Assembly: GCA_037179385.1 (NCBI GenBank)
Contig: CM074184.1
Location: 11,922,001-11,986,000, forward strand
Direction of reading: 5' to 3'
Length of the DNA stretch: 64,000 bases
From: Holothuria scabra
Taxonomy: Eukaryota > Echinodermata > Holothuroidea > Aspidochirotida > Holothuriidae
In this document: piece after piece, positions 13,001 to 22,938 of the stretch
How positions within the stretch are numbered: the stretch's first letter is position 1
Layout of the letters: every line of letters begins with the position of its first letter
Translations under genes and position numbers: made by a program
Notes under the pieces: generated by a model
Told to the model about the DNA's origin: nothing
Databases searched by the model: none
What the model saw: the letters and a program-made list of their open reading frames with translations, nothing else

Positions 13001-13920
13001 ATGGGAGGATCGGACGAAGAATACAGCCATTGGATTTGGAAACAAAATAAATTTTCCCCTTCGTGAACCTTTCATGTGCCCTGTGTGCAACCTCTAAAGG
13101 CATTTAATTGTGTTAAAACATCTTAATTTTTAAACTTGGATAACCATGAGATAATTTTTCATGGACAAAACAGTTACCAAAGTTTGTTTTATTTGGGAAA
13201 TGTGAGAAGACTGAAGCCTACTTTATGATTTTTCATGAAATGCATTTTACCATGGAAATCCCTATTATTTTAACTGCAAATGTGAAATAACTAGTGCTTA
13301 AAGTTACAGTATAAAATACTTGGTGGACCATTTTAATATTTTGACCGAACTTTGATTTTAATTTGAAAGTCAGAAGTTTTTTTTTTAATATGGACAAAAC
13401 ATTCTCGTCGATTATTTTTCTACTTTTTCTTCCTTGGAAAGAAAACCTACAGTGTAATTTTTTTTCATTCCTTCGGTTTACTGAAAGGTGTACCCTACAT
13501 TTGGATTACAACGAGCTATATTTTTTGTCTATATTGTGTTTGCATATGAGTGCGTATTACAGTACATGATTTTGGACATCATGAACTGTTTTTACATGCG
13601 TTTAAGTTTGTAACAAACTTGCCAAGTATCAATTGACTTTTGAATTTGAGTGAAGTTGTACTCATATGGACTATTTATGTTGTTCTTCATTTACCTTGTA
13701 AGTGTCAGATCTCACCCATTACATGTAATATCCTTCAACTGGGTTGCCAGCTCTGCATGATGTGCAATCCATTATTACTGTTCTGTAAGCTTAACAGAAT
13801 GCCATCAGGGGATAATAAATGTACACTCTGTTGCTACTATAGTTAAATTCTTATATTGTTTTAATTAATTTTGGTTTTACAGCAACTGCACAGTATTTTC
13901 CATCTCAAACTTGCACATAG
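10061..13920. other. Interior of the 4.6 kb element, no recognised gene
   Basis: The longest open frame (10734-11219, minus) has an improbable composition and no recognisable pattern. A polypyrimidine-AG site precedes 12325, but I cannot build an exon from it. A run of G lies at 11665-11674. I see no gene here, though a split and decayed one cannot be excluded. Confidence 0.4.
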
Positions 13921-14345
13921 AAACCATTGCAGACCATTTGTGGGTGGTTTCCTGTTTAAATTATTTGAAACTGTTGAGATGCATAACATGATGAACCATT
14001 CACAAACCATTTGTGAATGGTTCTAGTCATTACATTCAAAAACCATTTGCATGCCAGACCATTTGAAGACCATTTGCAAATGGTACCATTCAACACCATT
14101 TGGGACCAGTTGTTCCATTTAAAGACCATTTGCATACCAGACCATTTGAAGACCATTCGCAAATGGTACCATTCAACACCATTTGGGACCAGTTAAAAAC
14201 CATTTGCGCACCAGACCATTCGCAGACCATTTGCAAATGGAACCATTCGGGACCATTCAGGACCATTCAGAACTGTCCAAAAATACAGTGTGAAAAATAC
14301 CATTCGGAACCATTCAGACCATTCGCGAATGGTTTCAAATGGAAT
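13921..14345. repeat. ACCATTC subterminal array, right
   Basis: More than thirty ACCATT(C/T)G or complementary words lie within 425 bases, including longer direct repeats such as AACACCATTTGGGACCAGTT at 14093 and 14176. It mirrors the array at 9786-10060. Confidence 0.85.
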
Positions 14346-14379
14346 TTAACCCTGGGAATGAAAGTGACTTTAAAGCTTG

Positions 14380-16830
14380 AACATGAGCACAGTCTTTTTC
14401 AACACAGTTTTTTTTAGCCCAATGATAGAGGAAAAGTGCTCTTTCTGTGCCTCTTGGATCAGATACTTTGCAAATGCCTCCTTAAATGCCCCATTTCTGA
14501 ATAGGTCTGCCCCTTTCTTCTGTTACTTCTGCTCTGGACCAGTAATGGCAAAGATATCTCCCATCTGTTCTGCCCCTCTGTTAACACGCTCTACATCTTT
14601 AATAGCTGGTGTCTTATATCTGTCCATTACAAATGGACAGATTTTCCCTTTGCCCGGCATACCTTCAAAATGATATCTTGCACAATTTTTCCGTAAGTGG
14701 AATTATTGTGGGCAGGCAAGATTTCGTGCATAACTAGGCCTCCATCAAAAAGTGTAGCATCGGTGATAGCTGTTTCTTCCACATTGACCGAACTTGTGTA
14801 TTTCTTTTCTAGTAGTTTTGGCAGACTTGCCTTCTCTGTCTTTGTCGGAGAACCGTCTGCACGAGCAATGCAAAGTGGCACATCAGTTACAGGAAAACTC
14901 ATAAGAAGACGCATATTTATGTTGGTCTTGGAAAGAAGGAAGGCAAATGTATCTCGTACACTTTCCGCTGCTCCTAATTCTTTCTTGACTTTTTGTTGTT
15001 TTTTCTTTGCAGTCGGTGATGCAAAGTTTTCTACCTGAACTTTATTTACCCTTTTCAAAAACCGATTTTCATCTTCTACACATTCCCGATGAAACTTGCT
15101 TCTCATTTGAGCTCCTCTCTGCAAGGTTCCCAATAGATACTTCCGGGCAGCATCGGTTGTTGATTTTCCAGATGCAATGTTCACTAAGATCTTGTTTGAT
15201 TCAGCTGCAAATGGATTGCATGTTTCATGCAATAATTGCTGGAGATTGCGAACATCTCTGTCGTCTTGCTTGATCCTGTTTCCTCTTACCTGTTTGACAG
15301 GTGTCTCTCTGTGCTCGCACCCAGACAATTCCTTCAACTCAGAAACAGCCATTCCTCTCTGGGATAGAGTACAAGACCAGCGACGAAATGCATTAACCGA
15401 ATTCGAGAAGTGGGTATACCACTAGCTGTGGAAGCTGCATCTCGGTTGACTGTCTGTTCGAGTGTGAGATGGATTGGACTTCTGGGGAATGTCCTTCGTG
15501 TTCTCTTAGTTGAAAAGGCCCCAGCTTTCAGAATAACTACAGCTGCTTCTTCCAAGTGGACCATCTTCTCCAGGAAGTATGATCCCCATCGGGAGTAATT
15601 TGGCCTGTTCAACGCAAAGAATACATCAAGCAATAATAGCAACAGTTCGATGTAAAGCTCAACATCATTGGTTCTCACCGCTCGCTCGAAGTCCCGAAAA
15701 AGACGATTGGTAAAATAGATATACACTGCCCTGCAGTATGAAGCTGTCTCGCCCAAGTCACCTTTGATAACTCTATGGAAGAATTGCTCATAGGCTACAC
15801 TCAGCTGTTTGAACTCATCACTCATTGCAAAATCTTTCTGGACATCTTTGTCAGCTGGCAAGGCGTTTATACTATCAAGGAGATTAGCCTGATCGTCGCT
15901 ACACTCTGATGCAAGGAATCGTTCGAAAAGAGGTCTCTCCAGTGTCATAGCAGCTACCTAATGAACTCTTGAACATCTATTGTAATGTTTGCCATGCAGG
16001 AATCCATTAAGTGAACCCTCTGCCAACACATTTGTCTCTGTCAGTAGATACTCAAGGCCCGAATCAGCAATGTATGTGCCCAGAGCGCCAAAAAACGCCA
16101 ACTCAATATGGAAGTGACCAAGTAAGATCACAAGCTTGTTAAACACGGGTGACTTTAGCGACTGGATGGAACATGCCTTCGAAGCAACGGTGAGATCATA
16201 TGTGACTGGATGGAAGGGCATTTTGGTTTCTTCGGCAACTCTGAGTGATCGGAGCATGGTTTCATGAACAACATCATTTCTTGTAGGGGATTGAGAAATG
16301 GGATCCACGCAAGTGATAATGGTGACTGGTAAGGGATCATGGAGGAAACTGGAGTAAAAACCAGTGAAAAGGGGGACATGTTGTACTCGAGAAGTAACAA
16401 GCCAGAATGTATCAATGCACTGTGCTGAAATAAAGGAATGGTCTACTTCTGTTATTTCAATCTTGTCTTGCTCGGATTCCTGAAAGTAACACTTGGCCAG
16501 CTTCAGGTTTGATTTGAATGGGTTTAACGGCTTTTCAGGTCCTTCATAACCCCTTTTTGGTTTCTGAATCATAAAGCTATTTTGAAGTAGCTCTGAATTT
16601 TCAGCTCTGATGTCATCAGGACTAGCATTCTGATATGCTATTCCTACAGTTGCATGAAAGGTATCTTTCCCTTTCACAGTCTCGATGTTAAGGTCAAAAT
16701 TGTTCCACGCTGTTCCTAAAAGAAGAGAAGAGCTAGCAAAGGTGGACAGAGACAATACAGAAATGTTCCCAAACTGTTCTGAGTAATCTAATATTCCATT
16801 CCAGTGTTATCAGAAACTCATTCTGGAACA
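14380..16830 (-). pseudogene. N-terminal and middle part of transposon-borne uncharacterised protein (decayed)
   Basis: Three consecutive minus-strand frames belong together: 16755-15958, 15948-15334 and 15352-14627. Family blocks seen in order are LGTAWNNFDLNIET, DPISQSPTRNDVVHETM, VTYDLTVASKACS, LVILLGHFHIELAFFGALG, EGSLNGFLHGKHYNRC, then RPNYSRWGSYFLEKM, SPIHLTLEQTVNRDAAS, and MRLLMSFPVTDVPLCIA. The first frame is open upstream of 16755 to a stop near 16813, so the true start is not seen. Breaks: in-frame TAG at 15958-15960, a one-base loss near 15405, a frameshift near 14630, and a TAA at 14523-14525. Beyond this stop, family-like text continues to about 14380, next to the inserted element. 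The family is widespread and multi-copy in invertebrates and fish but has no function I know. Confidence 0.72.
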
Positions 16831-17237
16831 AATTCATCAAAAACTAGATTTGTTTTAACGTACGTCAATGAAATTCACACAACGTATCTTAGGCGTAGCA
16901 TCAGTTAGGCACTTAGGCCTAGGCTAGGCTATTTCTCATTACGTTGGTCAAAAAGTATCCGATGTTTCATGGAATTCCTCTTCTCATAAAGTCTTCAGGT
17001 GCCTTGCAACATTCTTAAATCCATTTTGTTCAATTATTTTACAACAAAAAATGGCTCACCTTTCCGAAAGTTTTAACTGGATTTTCTGCGAAAAACTTCG
17101 TGTACTTCGTGATGTCAGACTAGAGCTGTGTTGTGTTACTGCTGCAGTACTGCTTGATGTTCTTTGCTTGAAACGTGGTTTGTGGATTAAAAAACCAGTT
17201 CTACGTTGAAAGATCCAAGGCACGTGATTTGAACGTT
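16831..17237. other. Region upstream of the pseudogene, nothing identified
   Basis: This should contain the 5' end and promoter of the minus-strand gene if it was ever intact. I find no start codon, N-terminal domain or splice site that I can support. AGGCCTAGGCTAGG occurs at about 16915. Confidence 0.35.
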
Positions 17238-17383
17238 CAGGGCCGTAGCCTGCGAGGTGTCAGGGGGACAACTGCCCCCTTGAGATTTCCAAATCGTACA
17301 TACACTACGTGCGTGGCACTCTACGTAGGCAATATGTCAACTGCCCCCCCCCCCCTAGAGTTTTTGCCCAGGCTACGTCCCTG
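17238..17383. mobile_element. 146-bp hAT-like MITE
   Basis: It begins CAGGGCCGTAGCCTG and ends with the complement of CAGGGACGTAGCCTG, an almost perfect 15-bp inverted repeat. Internal C-rich tracts lie near both ends. No matching 8-bp flanking duplication is visible, so the exact borders are uncertain. Confidence 0.6.
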
Positions 17384-17544
17384 ACCTTGTATCGAGTGTA
17401 TCATACCTCCGCGCGACCGTCTAATACCTACATAATAGACTCCCCCCCCCCCCCGAAAAAAAAAAAAAAAAATTAGGCTACTCAAAGTAGCAGAAAGGGT
17501 TTCCCCTTATTTTTATAGTGTATTCATATTGCTAATAATGAGGG
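17384..17544. repeat. Poly-C / poly-A low complexity
   Basis: A run of about 13 C is followed after one G by about 18 A, at 17442-17473. The rest has no recognised content. Confidence 0.6.
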
Positions 17545-18620
17545 AGGGGTGAATTGTTGCTTAGAACTGTCTGGGCTTCTGTGTAGGGTAAAGTTGTACT
17601 GTCATTGGTATTTTCTTGTTGTAAATAGTGTGTTAGATTTAATGCAACCAGAGAATTCTATGTTCTGTACGCTAACGTGTACGTTATTGCAAAAGGAGAG
17701 GTGAGGGGGACTTTTGTGCTGTTGTCTGGGCCTCTGTACAAGGTAAAGTTACCGTCGTTGGCATTTTACGTCGCAAGTGGTCAAACATATAACATTTAAA
17801 TGCAAGAAGAAAAATGTGTGTGTTTGGTCAGCTGATTATATGCGTCTGCCTATGTATTGCAAATGGGGGAGGGGGTCTTTGGTGCTGCTGTCTGGGCCTC
17901 TGTACAAGGTAAAGTTACTGTCATTGGCATTTTCATGTTGCAAGAGGTCAGACAGAATAAATGCAAGAAGAAAAATGTGTGAATGTGTGTGTTCGGTCAG
18001 CTGATTATATGTGTATGTATTGCAAATGGGGGAGGGGGTCTTTGGTGCTGCTGTCTGGGCCTCTGTACAAGGTAAAGTTACTGTCATTGGCATTTTCATG
18101 TTGCAAGTGGACAGACAGATTAAATGCAAGAAGAAAAATGTGTGTGTTCGGTCAGCTGATTATATGTGTATGTATTGCAAATGGGGGAGGGGGGTCTTTG
18201 GTGCTGCTGTCTGGGCCTCTGTACAAGGTAAAGTTACTGTCACTGGCATTTTCATGTTGCAAGTGGACAGACAGATTAAATGCAAGAAGAAAAATCTATG
18301 TGTTCGGTCAGCTGAATAACACTGTTGATTGTCGGGGACCGTGGTGGGGTCCATTTAAGGCTACTGTCTGGGGCTATGTACAAGGTACAGTTGCTGTCAT
18401 TGGTATTCTCATGCACTACAAGACTTGACAGATCACATGCAACAGGAATTATTCGTGTGTTCACTCAGCTGATTAAATCTGTGAGGGGGCGGCCCTTGGG
18501 GCTGCTGTCTGGGGCACTGTACATGGCACAATTGCTGTCAGTGGTATTTATGTACCTACTTTAATGTAGAGAACAGTATGCCACATATTTTATCCATGTG
18601 TTCTTTCACCTGATTAAACG
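17545..18620. repeat. 156-bp tandem repeat array, right arm (inverted)
   Basis: About six units of the same repeat as 6200-8760, in the opposite orientation, with CAGCTGATTATATG or variants near 17829, 17999, 18155 and 18310. The outer end, 18276-18620, is nearly identical to the complement of the outer end of the left arm; both stop at the words GTGAAAGAACACATGG. Inner units have diverged more. Frames of up to 155 codons on the plus strand are repeat by-products. Confidence 0.9.
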
Positions 18621-20289
18621 GACATAGCTACATAGTATTGTACATATACTGTGATACTGTAAAGGTATACATTGTGTAACTACAGCTAGATGTTGACAGA
18701 GCTAGTGCATGGAGGCTGCAAGCTCTGCAGTCAGAAAAAATATGAAGTTTGCAAGTATCTGAAAGGAGGTGCAACCAGTGTATAGCAATATCATATGTTT
18801 TGCATGGACTGAAGAAGACATATGTGCATGGCCATAATATCAACTTGAATGGACTATTTGTGTTTTTAAAAGCTGTTGGAATCTATGTTTGGAAAGTGCA
18901 TGGACTAATGGACTTTACAGCTTTGTCTGAAAATTAAAGGAATGATAAATTAATTTGGATGTGGAAATAAAAGAACAAACTATGTGTCACAAAGCAAAAG
19001 CTTGCCGCGCAGGCAAGTGAAAACCCTTGCGACTTTGGGTAGATTAGTAGGTTCAAGATTTTTGTTTCGCAAGACAGCTCACCAGTAACTGAGATACTAC
19101 ACAAAACACGTGTTGAAAGTTATGTACATATATTACATTAAAGTATTACGTTACATTATTTCTTTCGTCGTCATAAGTTCTATTTCCTTCTCTCTCACAT
19201 TTAATTTGCATCACATCTTGTTGCTGGAATTTAAGTATACGTTAACATAGTGTCCCGACATAGATTCTTAGAGCTGTAATAAACCCGGAAGCAGTAGTCT
19301 TGTACCGCCCTGGTAGTAGGCCGAGATATCTGATACCAGTGTTCAGTTTGACAAGCCCGGGGGTTAACTGTCTAGGAGGCGTCTAACCGGAAACCGTCAG
19401 AACGATATCCACCCTGTCCCACCTGAGGGGTCGGCAACCCCAACCAAAAATCCCTGAAAACAGCAAAAGTACGGTTTTCGTAAGGTTTAATTTCACAATT
19501 TTGATAAAAGCATAAACGGGGCCCTCCTCAAGTAAAATCTAATACTTACAAGTCTCCTCAGCGGACTTGGATCACATGACATTCAGGATTATAGTGTACA
19601 GCCTGGTGAAGAGTAGCGTTATACACTAAGTACGTCGATTTAAAAGTACTAGTACACCCTCGGCGATGTCTAATAATTTACATATCATCCTCTGCGATGT
19701 ATGTTTTCCCAAAAAGATCCCTATAGCATCCTCGGCGATGTGTAGGAAACTTCCACAAAAACGGCATACTACGTGGATACAGACTACTACTTCATGACTT
19801 CTCTCTCTCTGGGGTGTTAACCTGAAGTGCCCTACCACTCCCTGTTATTTCCATTCGCCTATACATCGAGCGTTCAATCATCCCGGGGCTTAACATCCCT
19901 GAATACCTTCGCACAATGCCTTCCAACACTTAAGCATTCCGTTCCTTCTTAAATGAAGGCTTAAACTCTCGGTGACCCTTCAACGCAATACGAAGTCACC
20001 TGTAGAGACGTGCGGACGGATTATTACAAAAAGGACATTTTATTCGCACGTGACACTATGCATCCTTACATATTGAATGTGGAGCAATATTGTGACCCAC
20101 AGGACTACATGGTACTGTACATTTTATCAGTGCTAAATATTTTCAGGTTTGCATCCTTTATTGTAAACATGATGTTAGGAGAAATTGAGATATGGCCATG
20201 CATTTTCTTCAGCTCTTGGAGTACTGGAACTTCTGGTCAAAAAGTGATTTACAGACAGTATGTGCACATGTCAATGCAGGAAAACTCAC
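18621..20289. other. Right spacer of the 16 kb element, no gene
   Basis: No exon is supported. The words CCTCGGCGATGT or CCTCTGCGATGT occur three times at 19656-19745. 19250-19990 is less AT-rich than its surroundings but I do not recognise it. The 182-codon frame at 20010-20558 runs into the palindrome array and is not credible. Confidence 0.4.
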
Positions 20290-20548
20290 ATGCAATCCCC
20301 ATAGGGAGCATTCCCCGTGGGAATTATTCCCTGTGGGGAATCATTCCCTTGGGGAATAATCCCCGCGGGAATCATTCCCTGTGGGAAGCATTTCCCGGGT
20401 CAAGCATTTCCCGTGTCAAGCATTCCCCACGGGAAGTATTCCCCGTGGGAATTTTTCCCCATGGGAAACATTTCCCGTGTGCCAAAATCCCGTGGGAAAT
20501 TCCCCATGGAATTTTTATGGGAAATTCCACGGGTTATTTTTGTAAGGG
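20290..20548. repeat. Right subterminal palindrome array
   Basis: About fifteen copies of TTCCC(C)(G/A)(T/C)GGGAA variants occur in 260 bases, directly inside the right terminus. It mirrors 4346-4745, here with more GTGGGAA than ATGGGAA half-sites. Confidence 0.8.
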
Positions 20549-20550
20549 TA

Positions 20551-21095
20551 TGGGGTGAGGGGCTGGAAACTTTTGTAGGGGGGTGCTCGAGTTTACTATC
20601 TAAGCGTAGCGCCACCATCAGTTGGCAGGGAGCGTACGAAGAAAATTTTGGATTTTAACACCTCACAGATGGCTGGAAATGACACTTGCCAGGTTAAGTT
20701 GTCTTTAATCCTTGTGAGAAAAATTTGCGATTTTTCTCGGATTTAAACACATTTTTCAGATACTGATTTGCTCAGTTCATCACTCCGCTGGACTATGAAT
20801 CATCATAGGTAGCCAATTTCAGCCACTCCAAATTTAAAACCCGGCTAGTAAAAAGTCAAGAGATTCCGAAGATATGAAGCTTGTCACATGCTGTCTACCT
20901 GAATATATTCCGACATTCAGAGTGAACCTATCGCGAGTGCTTCTATGTCATGGTAGCTGGATAGCCCGGATTGAATATTATCAACGACCATCAAGAGTAT
21001 ATTTTTGCCCAGGTTGCTAATAGGGGGGGGGGGCGCTGGGGCTGTGCGGTTCAGTGGGGGATAGAGCCCCCAACCCCGCTGTAGCTACGCAATTG
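20551..21095 (+). mobile_element. Right part of older hAT-like element (tentative)
   Basis: It follows the right end of the 16 kb element and ends with GTAGCTACGCAATTG, a diverged complement of the stub at 4320. The words CCACCATCAGTTGGC and GGAGCGTAC near 20610-20635 also occur in the 2 kb hAT-like copies (for example near 37380), so part of the interior is shared with that family. A run of G lies at 21025-21034. Confidence 0.35.
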
Positions 21096-21592
21096 GCGCT
21101 CCGAGTAGATAAAGTCGTAGTCACGCTACTAGTGTTCTATTTTTAGGCTAGTTATTACAGAGAACGATGCTATTGATCATAAGTGGCTCATTGATATTAG
21201 TGACCATAAATGAACTCAAGATCCAAGTTTTAGGCATACTAATGTCCCTCCATAGGCCCACCCCACTGGTGGTCCGTCTTTGGAATAAGCTTACATGCTA
21301 CAGGTGTGACCATACGATCGACTCGAGCATGCCGTAACGTAACATGTGAAGGTAACGATTAGAAAGTGAGGGCAAAGTTTGTTGGAACCTTTTTCTCATC
21401 GGTGCTATTGTAAAGAGTAAACAATTAAAATTTTATTTGAAATAGCTCTGCAGGCGTAGTAAGTATACTGTACAAAACAGAACAAGATTCGAAATAAGTT
21501 TTGATGAAGACACCTTTAGCGGGGGTTAGTATAATTGCAATCACAATCAAATTTGTAGATATTTTATCTTCAATTTGCTTTACATGTTTGTA
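21096..21592. other. Gene-free stretch
   Basis: Nothing recognisable. It separates the element remnant from the U2-headed retrocopy. Confidence 0.35.
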
Positions 21593-21823
21593 ACAAATAC
21601 TTTTTCCAAAATCCTCCCGACCCTCTGGCAAAGGGCCATTCGGCGAAACCAAACTTGATACTGCTTCCCGAAGAAGCTATACGTCCACTTAAGGACAACA
21701 CTTAATCAACCTCCAGGCCCTCAGACCATTTACATTACTGGTCTTCCATGCATGGCTCCATTCTTGACTGGATGAAAAGAACAGATACAACTCATGATCT
21801 TAGCCAAAAGGCCGAGATTACTC
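21593..21823 (-). mobile_element. SINE-like retrocopy with a U2 snRNA head
   Basis: On the minus strand it starts with CTCGGCCTTTTGGCTAAGAT and continues to GTATCTGTTCTT, matching the first 45 or so bases of U2 snRNA except in the branch-site pairing region, where the usual GTAGTA is altered. After that the sequence is unrelated to U2. It ends with a stem-forming tail, GCCCTTTGCCAGAGGGTCGG, then GGAAAAAG. The same tail without the U2 head recurs at 42281-42346 and 32663-32704, and a variant at 25036-25156. A reused tail with a small-RNA head is the structure of a SINE. It cannot be a working U2 gene, since the Sm site and 3' half are absent. Confidence 0.72.
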
Positions 21824-22335
21824 TGCAAACAAATCCTGAGTAAATTCGAGTAACCCTTCAGTTGGGTTGTCAATAATCTGACTGGAAAGCACATCTCGGT
21901 GCATGGCAAAGAGCGCTCAGATCAATTGTAGGGGTCTCTTGACATTTCTTCTCAACTCTTGGGACATTTTCATCTAATTTTATATATTCAAATTGTGTCA
22001 TACTCCGAGAGCTTCCGCGGGCTTCTCCCCCTAAACCTCCACCGGGGCTCCGCCCCTAGACCTCGCAAGGTGACCAGACATGGGCCCCTGGACCCCACGC
22101 TTCGCGCTCGTGGTGCACCTTTGGTGCACTTCGTTCGCCCCCCCCCCCTTACAGCAGTTGCTGGATCCGCCCTCGCGGAGTGGGCCTTCGGACGCGCATC
22201 TTCGGCGTGTTCGATTCCCAGGTCGAGTCATTCATACCAAAGATTTTAAAACCTAAAACGTACTGCAGTTGTGCGGGATGCTCCGCACCAGCAATGACAT
22301 AGAGAAAACAAGCAAGTGAGCCACAACTTGAAAGA
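21824..22335. repeat. GC-rich repeat-like island (22010-22235) in gene-free DNA
   Basis: The 225 bases from 22010 are far richer in GC than the surroundings. They contain short palindromes such as GGTGCACC followed by GGTGCAC, a C-run at 22138-22147, and end near GGATCCGCC, a phrase common at borders of invertebrate repeats. The family is not identified. Confidence 0.35.
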
Positions 22336-22410
22336 AAGTCATGGCCGGCTCGCCTTGAACGAATAGGTTGGAAACTGGGCCGTAAAACTCCACCTTACTT
22401 ACTTACTAAT
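22336..22410 (+). repeat. Short dispersed repeat, copy 2
   Basis: Diverged second copy of the repeat at 967-1045, with the block GGTTGGAAACTGGGCCGTAAA and the tail CTTACTTACTTACTAA. Confidence 0.45.
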
Positions 22411-22938
22411 AACATGTAATGTTAAAAATACACGTTCATGTACTAAATGCTTCCGATCATGAACTAATTTCTTACGATCATGCACTGATCCCATTCTAAC
22501 ATTTTCTGAATCCGTATGTTGTGTACTATGCTACAGTTTGAGTTTCTCTAAGAACAATTACATTGTGCAATATGTCATCGGGTAATACTTTTCGTGTGTT
22601 TAAGCTGATGACGGGATTTAAACACACGTAAAATAGTACTGGTATACTCCGACGACGCAGAACTCAAATGATTTGCTACCAGTTGAGCTGAGCAAAACGT
22701 CACAAACCCTGCACAGATACATACTTCTAGCTCGTCTACTGTTTCGTACTAGGCTTTGAAGGGATATGCAGTGACCAATATTCACGTTCAGGTACAATCT
22801 CGGTTAAGTCTTTACATTTCTGTTAAGTTTTCACACACATGTGCTTACATTAATGCTAAGTAATTTCTTCAACTTTTAAGCTTTTCTACACTAAATGTTT
22901 CATCGTGACTTTTATTTTTCATCTCGTTCCCACCACAG
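22411..22938 (+). other. Presumed intron or upstream region of the fucosyltransferase gene
   Basis: No upstream exon could be found. The sequence ends in a pyrimidine-rich tract and the acceptor TTCCCACCACAG at 22927-22938, directly before the fucosyltransferase exon. Confidence 0.45.

Larger units (their letters stand above)
9773..14357. mobile_element. 4.6 kb inverted-repeat element inserted in the pseudogene
   Basis: The ends are CCCAGGGTTAAATTCCATT at 9773 and its near-perfect complement ending at 14357. Each is followed inward by an array of GAATGG or CCATTC motifs. On both outer sides the recognisable coding of one protein family resumes almost at once, so this is an insertion into that gene. 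No direct target duplication is visible at the borders. Roughly 200 residues of the family's middle region are missing between the flanks, so a deletion accompanied or followed the insertion. The interior has no transposase that I recognise. Confidence 0.68.
4346..20548. mobile_element. Candidate 16.2 kb DNA transposon with nested inverted-repeat arms
   Basis: Both ends read CCCTTACAAAAA when read inward, and both are bordered by TA (4344-4345 and 20549-20550), consistent with a 2-bp TA target duplication. Just inside each end lies an array of palindromic TTCCC(A/G)TGGGAA motifs. Further in are inverted arms of a 156-bp tandem repeat (about 6200-8760 and 17545-18620), nearly identical over their outer 350 bases. 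The central part carries a decayed minus-strand gene of an uncharacterised protein family, split by another element. The segments 4746-6190 and 18621-20289 are not visibly homologous to each other. Family assignment is unknown. That the ends, arms and gene form one unit is inference from symmetry; two independent insertions are the alternative. Confidence 0.65.

Noticed and set aside
14697..15598. Plus-strand frames opposite the pseudogene
   Set aside because: Shadows of the minus-strand family coding, which carries all recognisable blocks.
17777..18564. Plus-strand frames of 97-155 codons
   Set aside because: Same tandem repeat in the inverted right arm; no start context, domain or codon pattern.
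20010..20558. 182-codon plus-strand frame
   Set aside because: Its second half is the palindromic subterminal array and its first half has no recognisable motif; it ends beyond the element border.
21779..21823. Functional U2 snRNA gene
   Set aside because: Only the first 45 or so bases match, the branch-site pairing bases are altered, and the Sm site and 3' stem-loops are missing.
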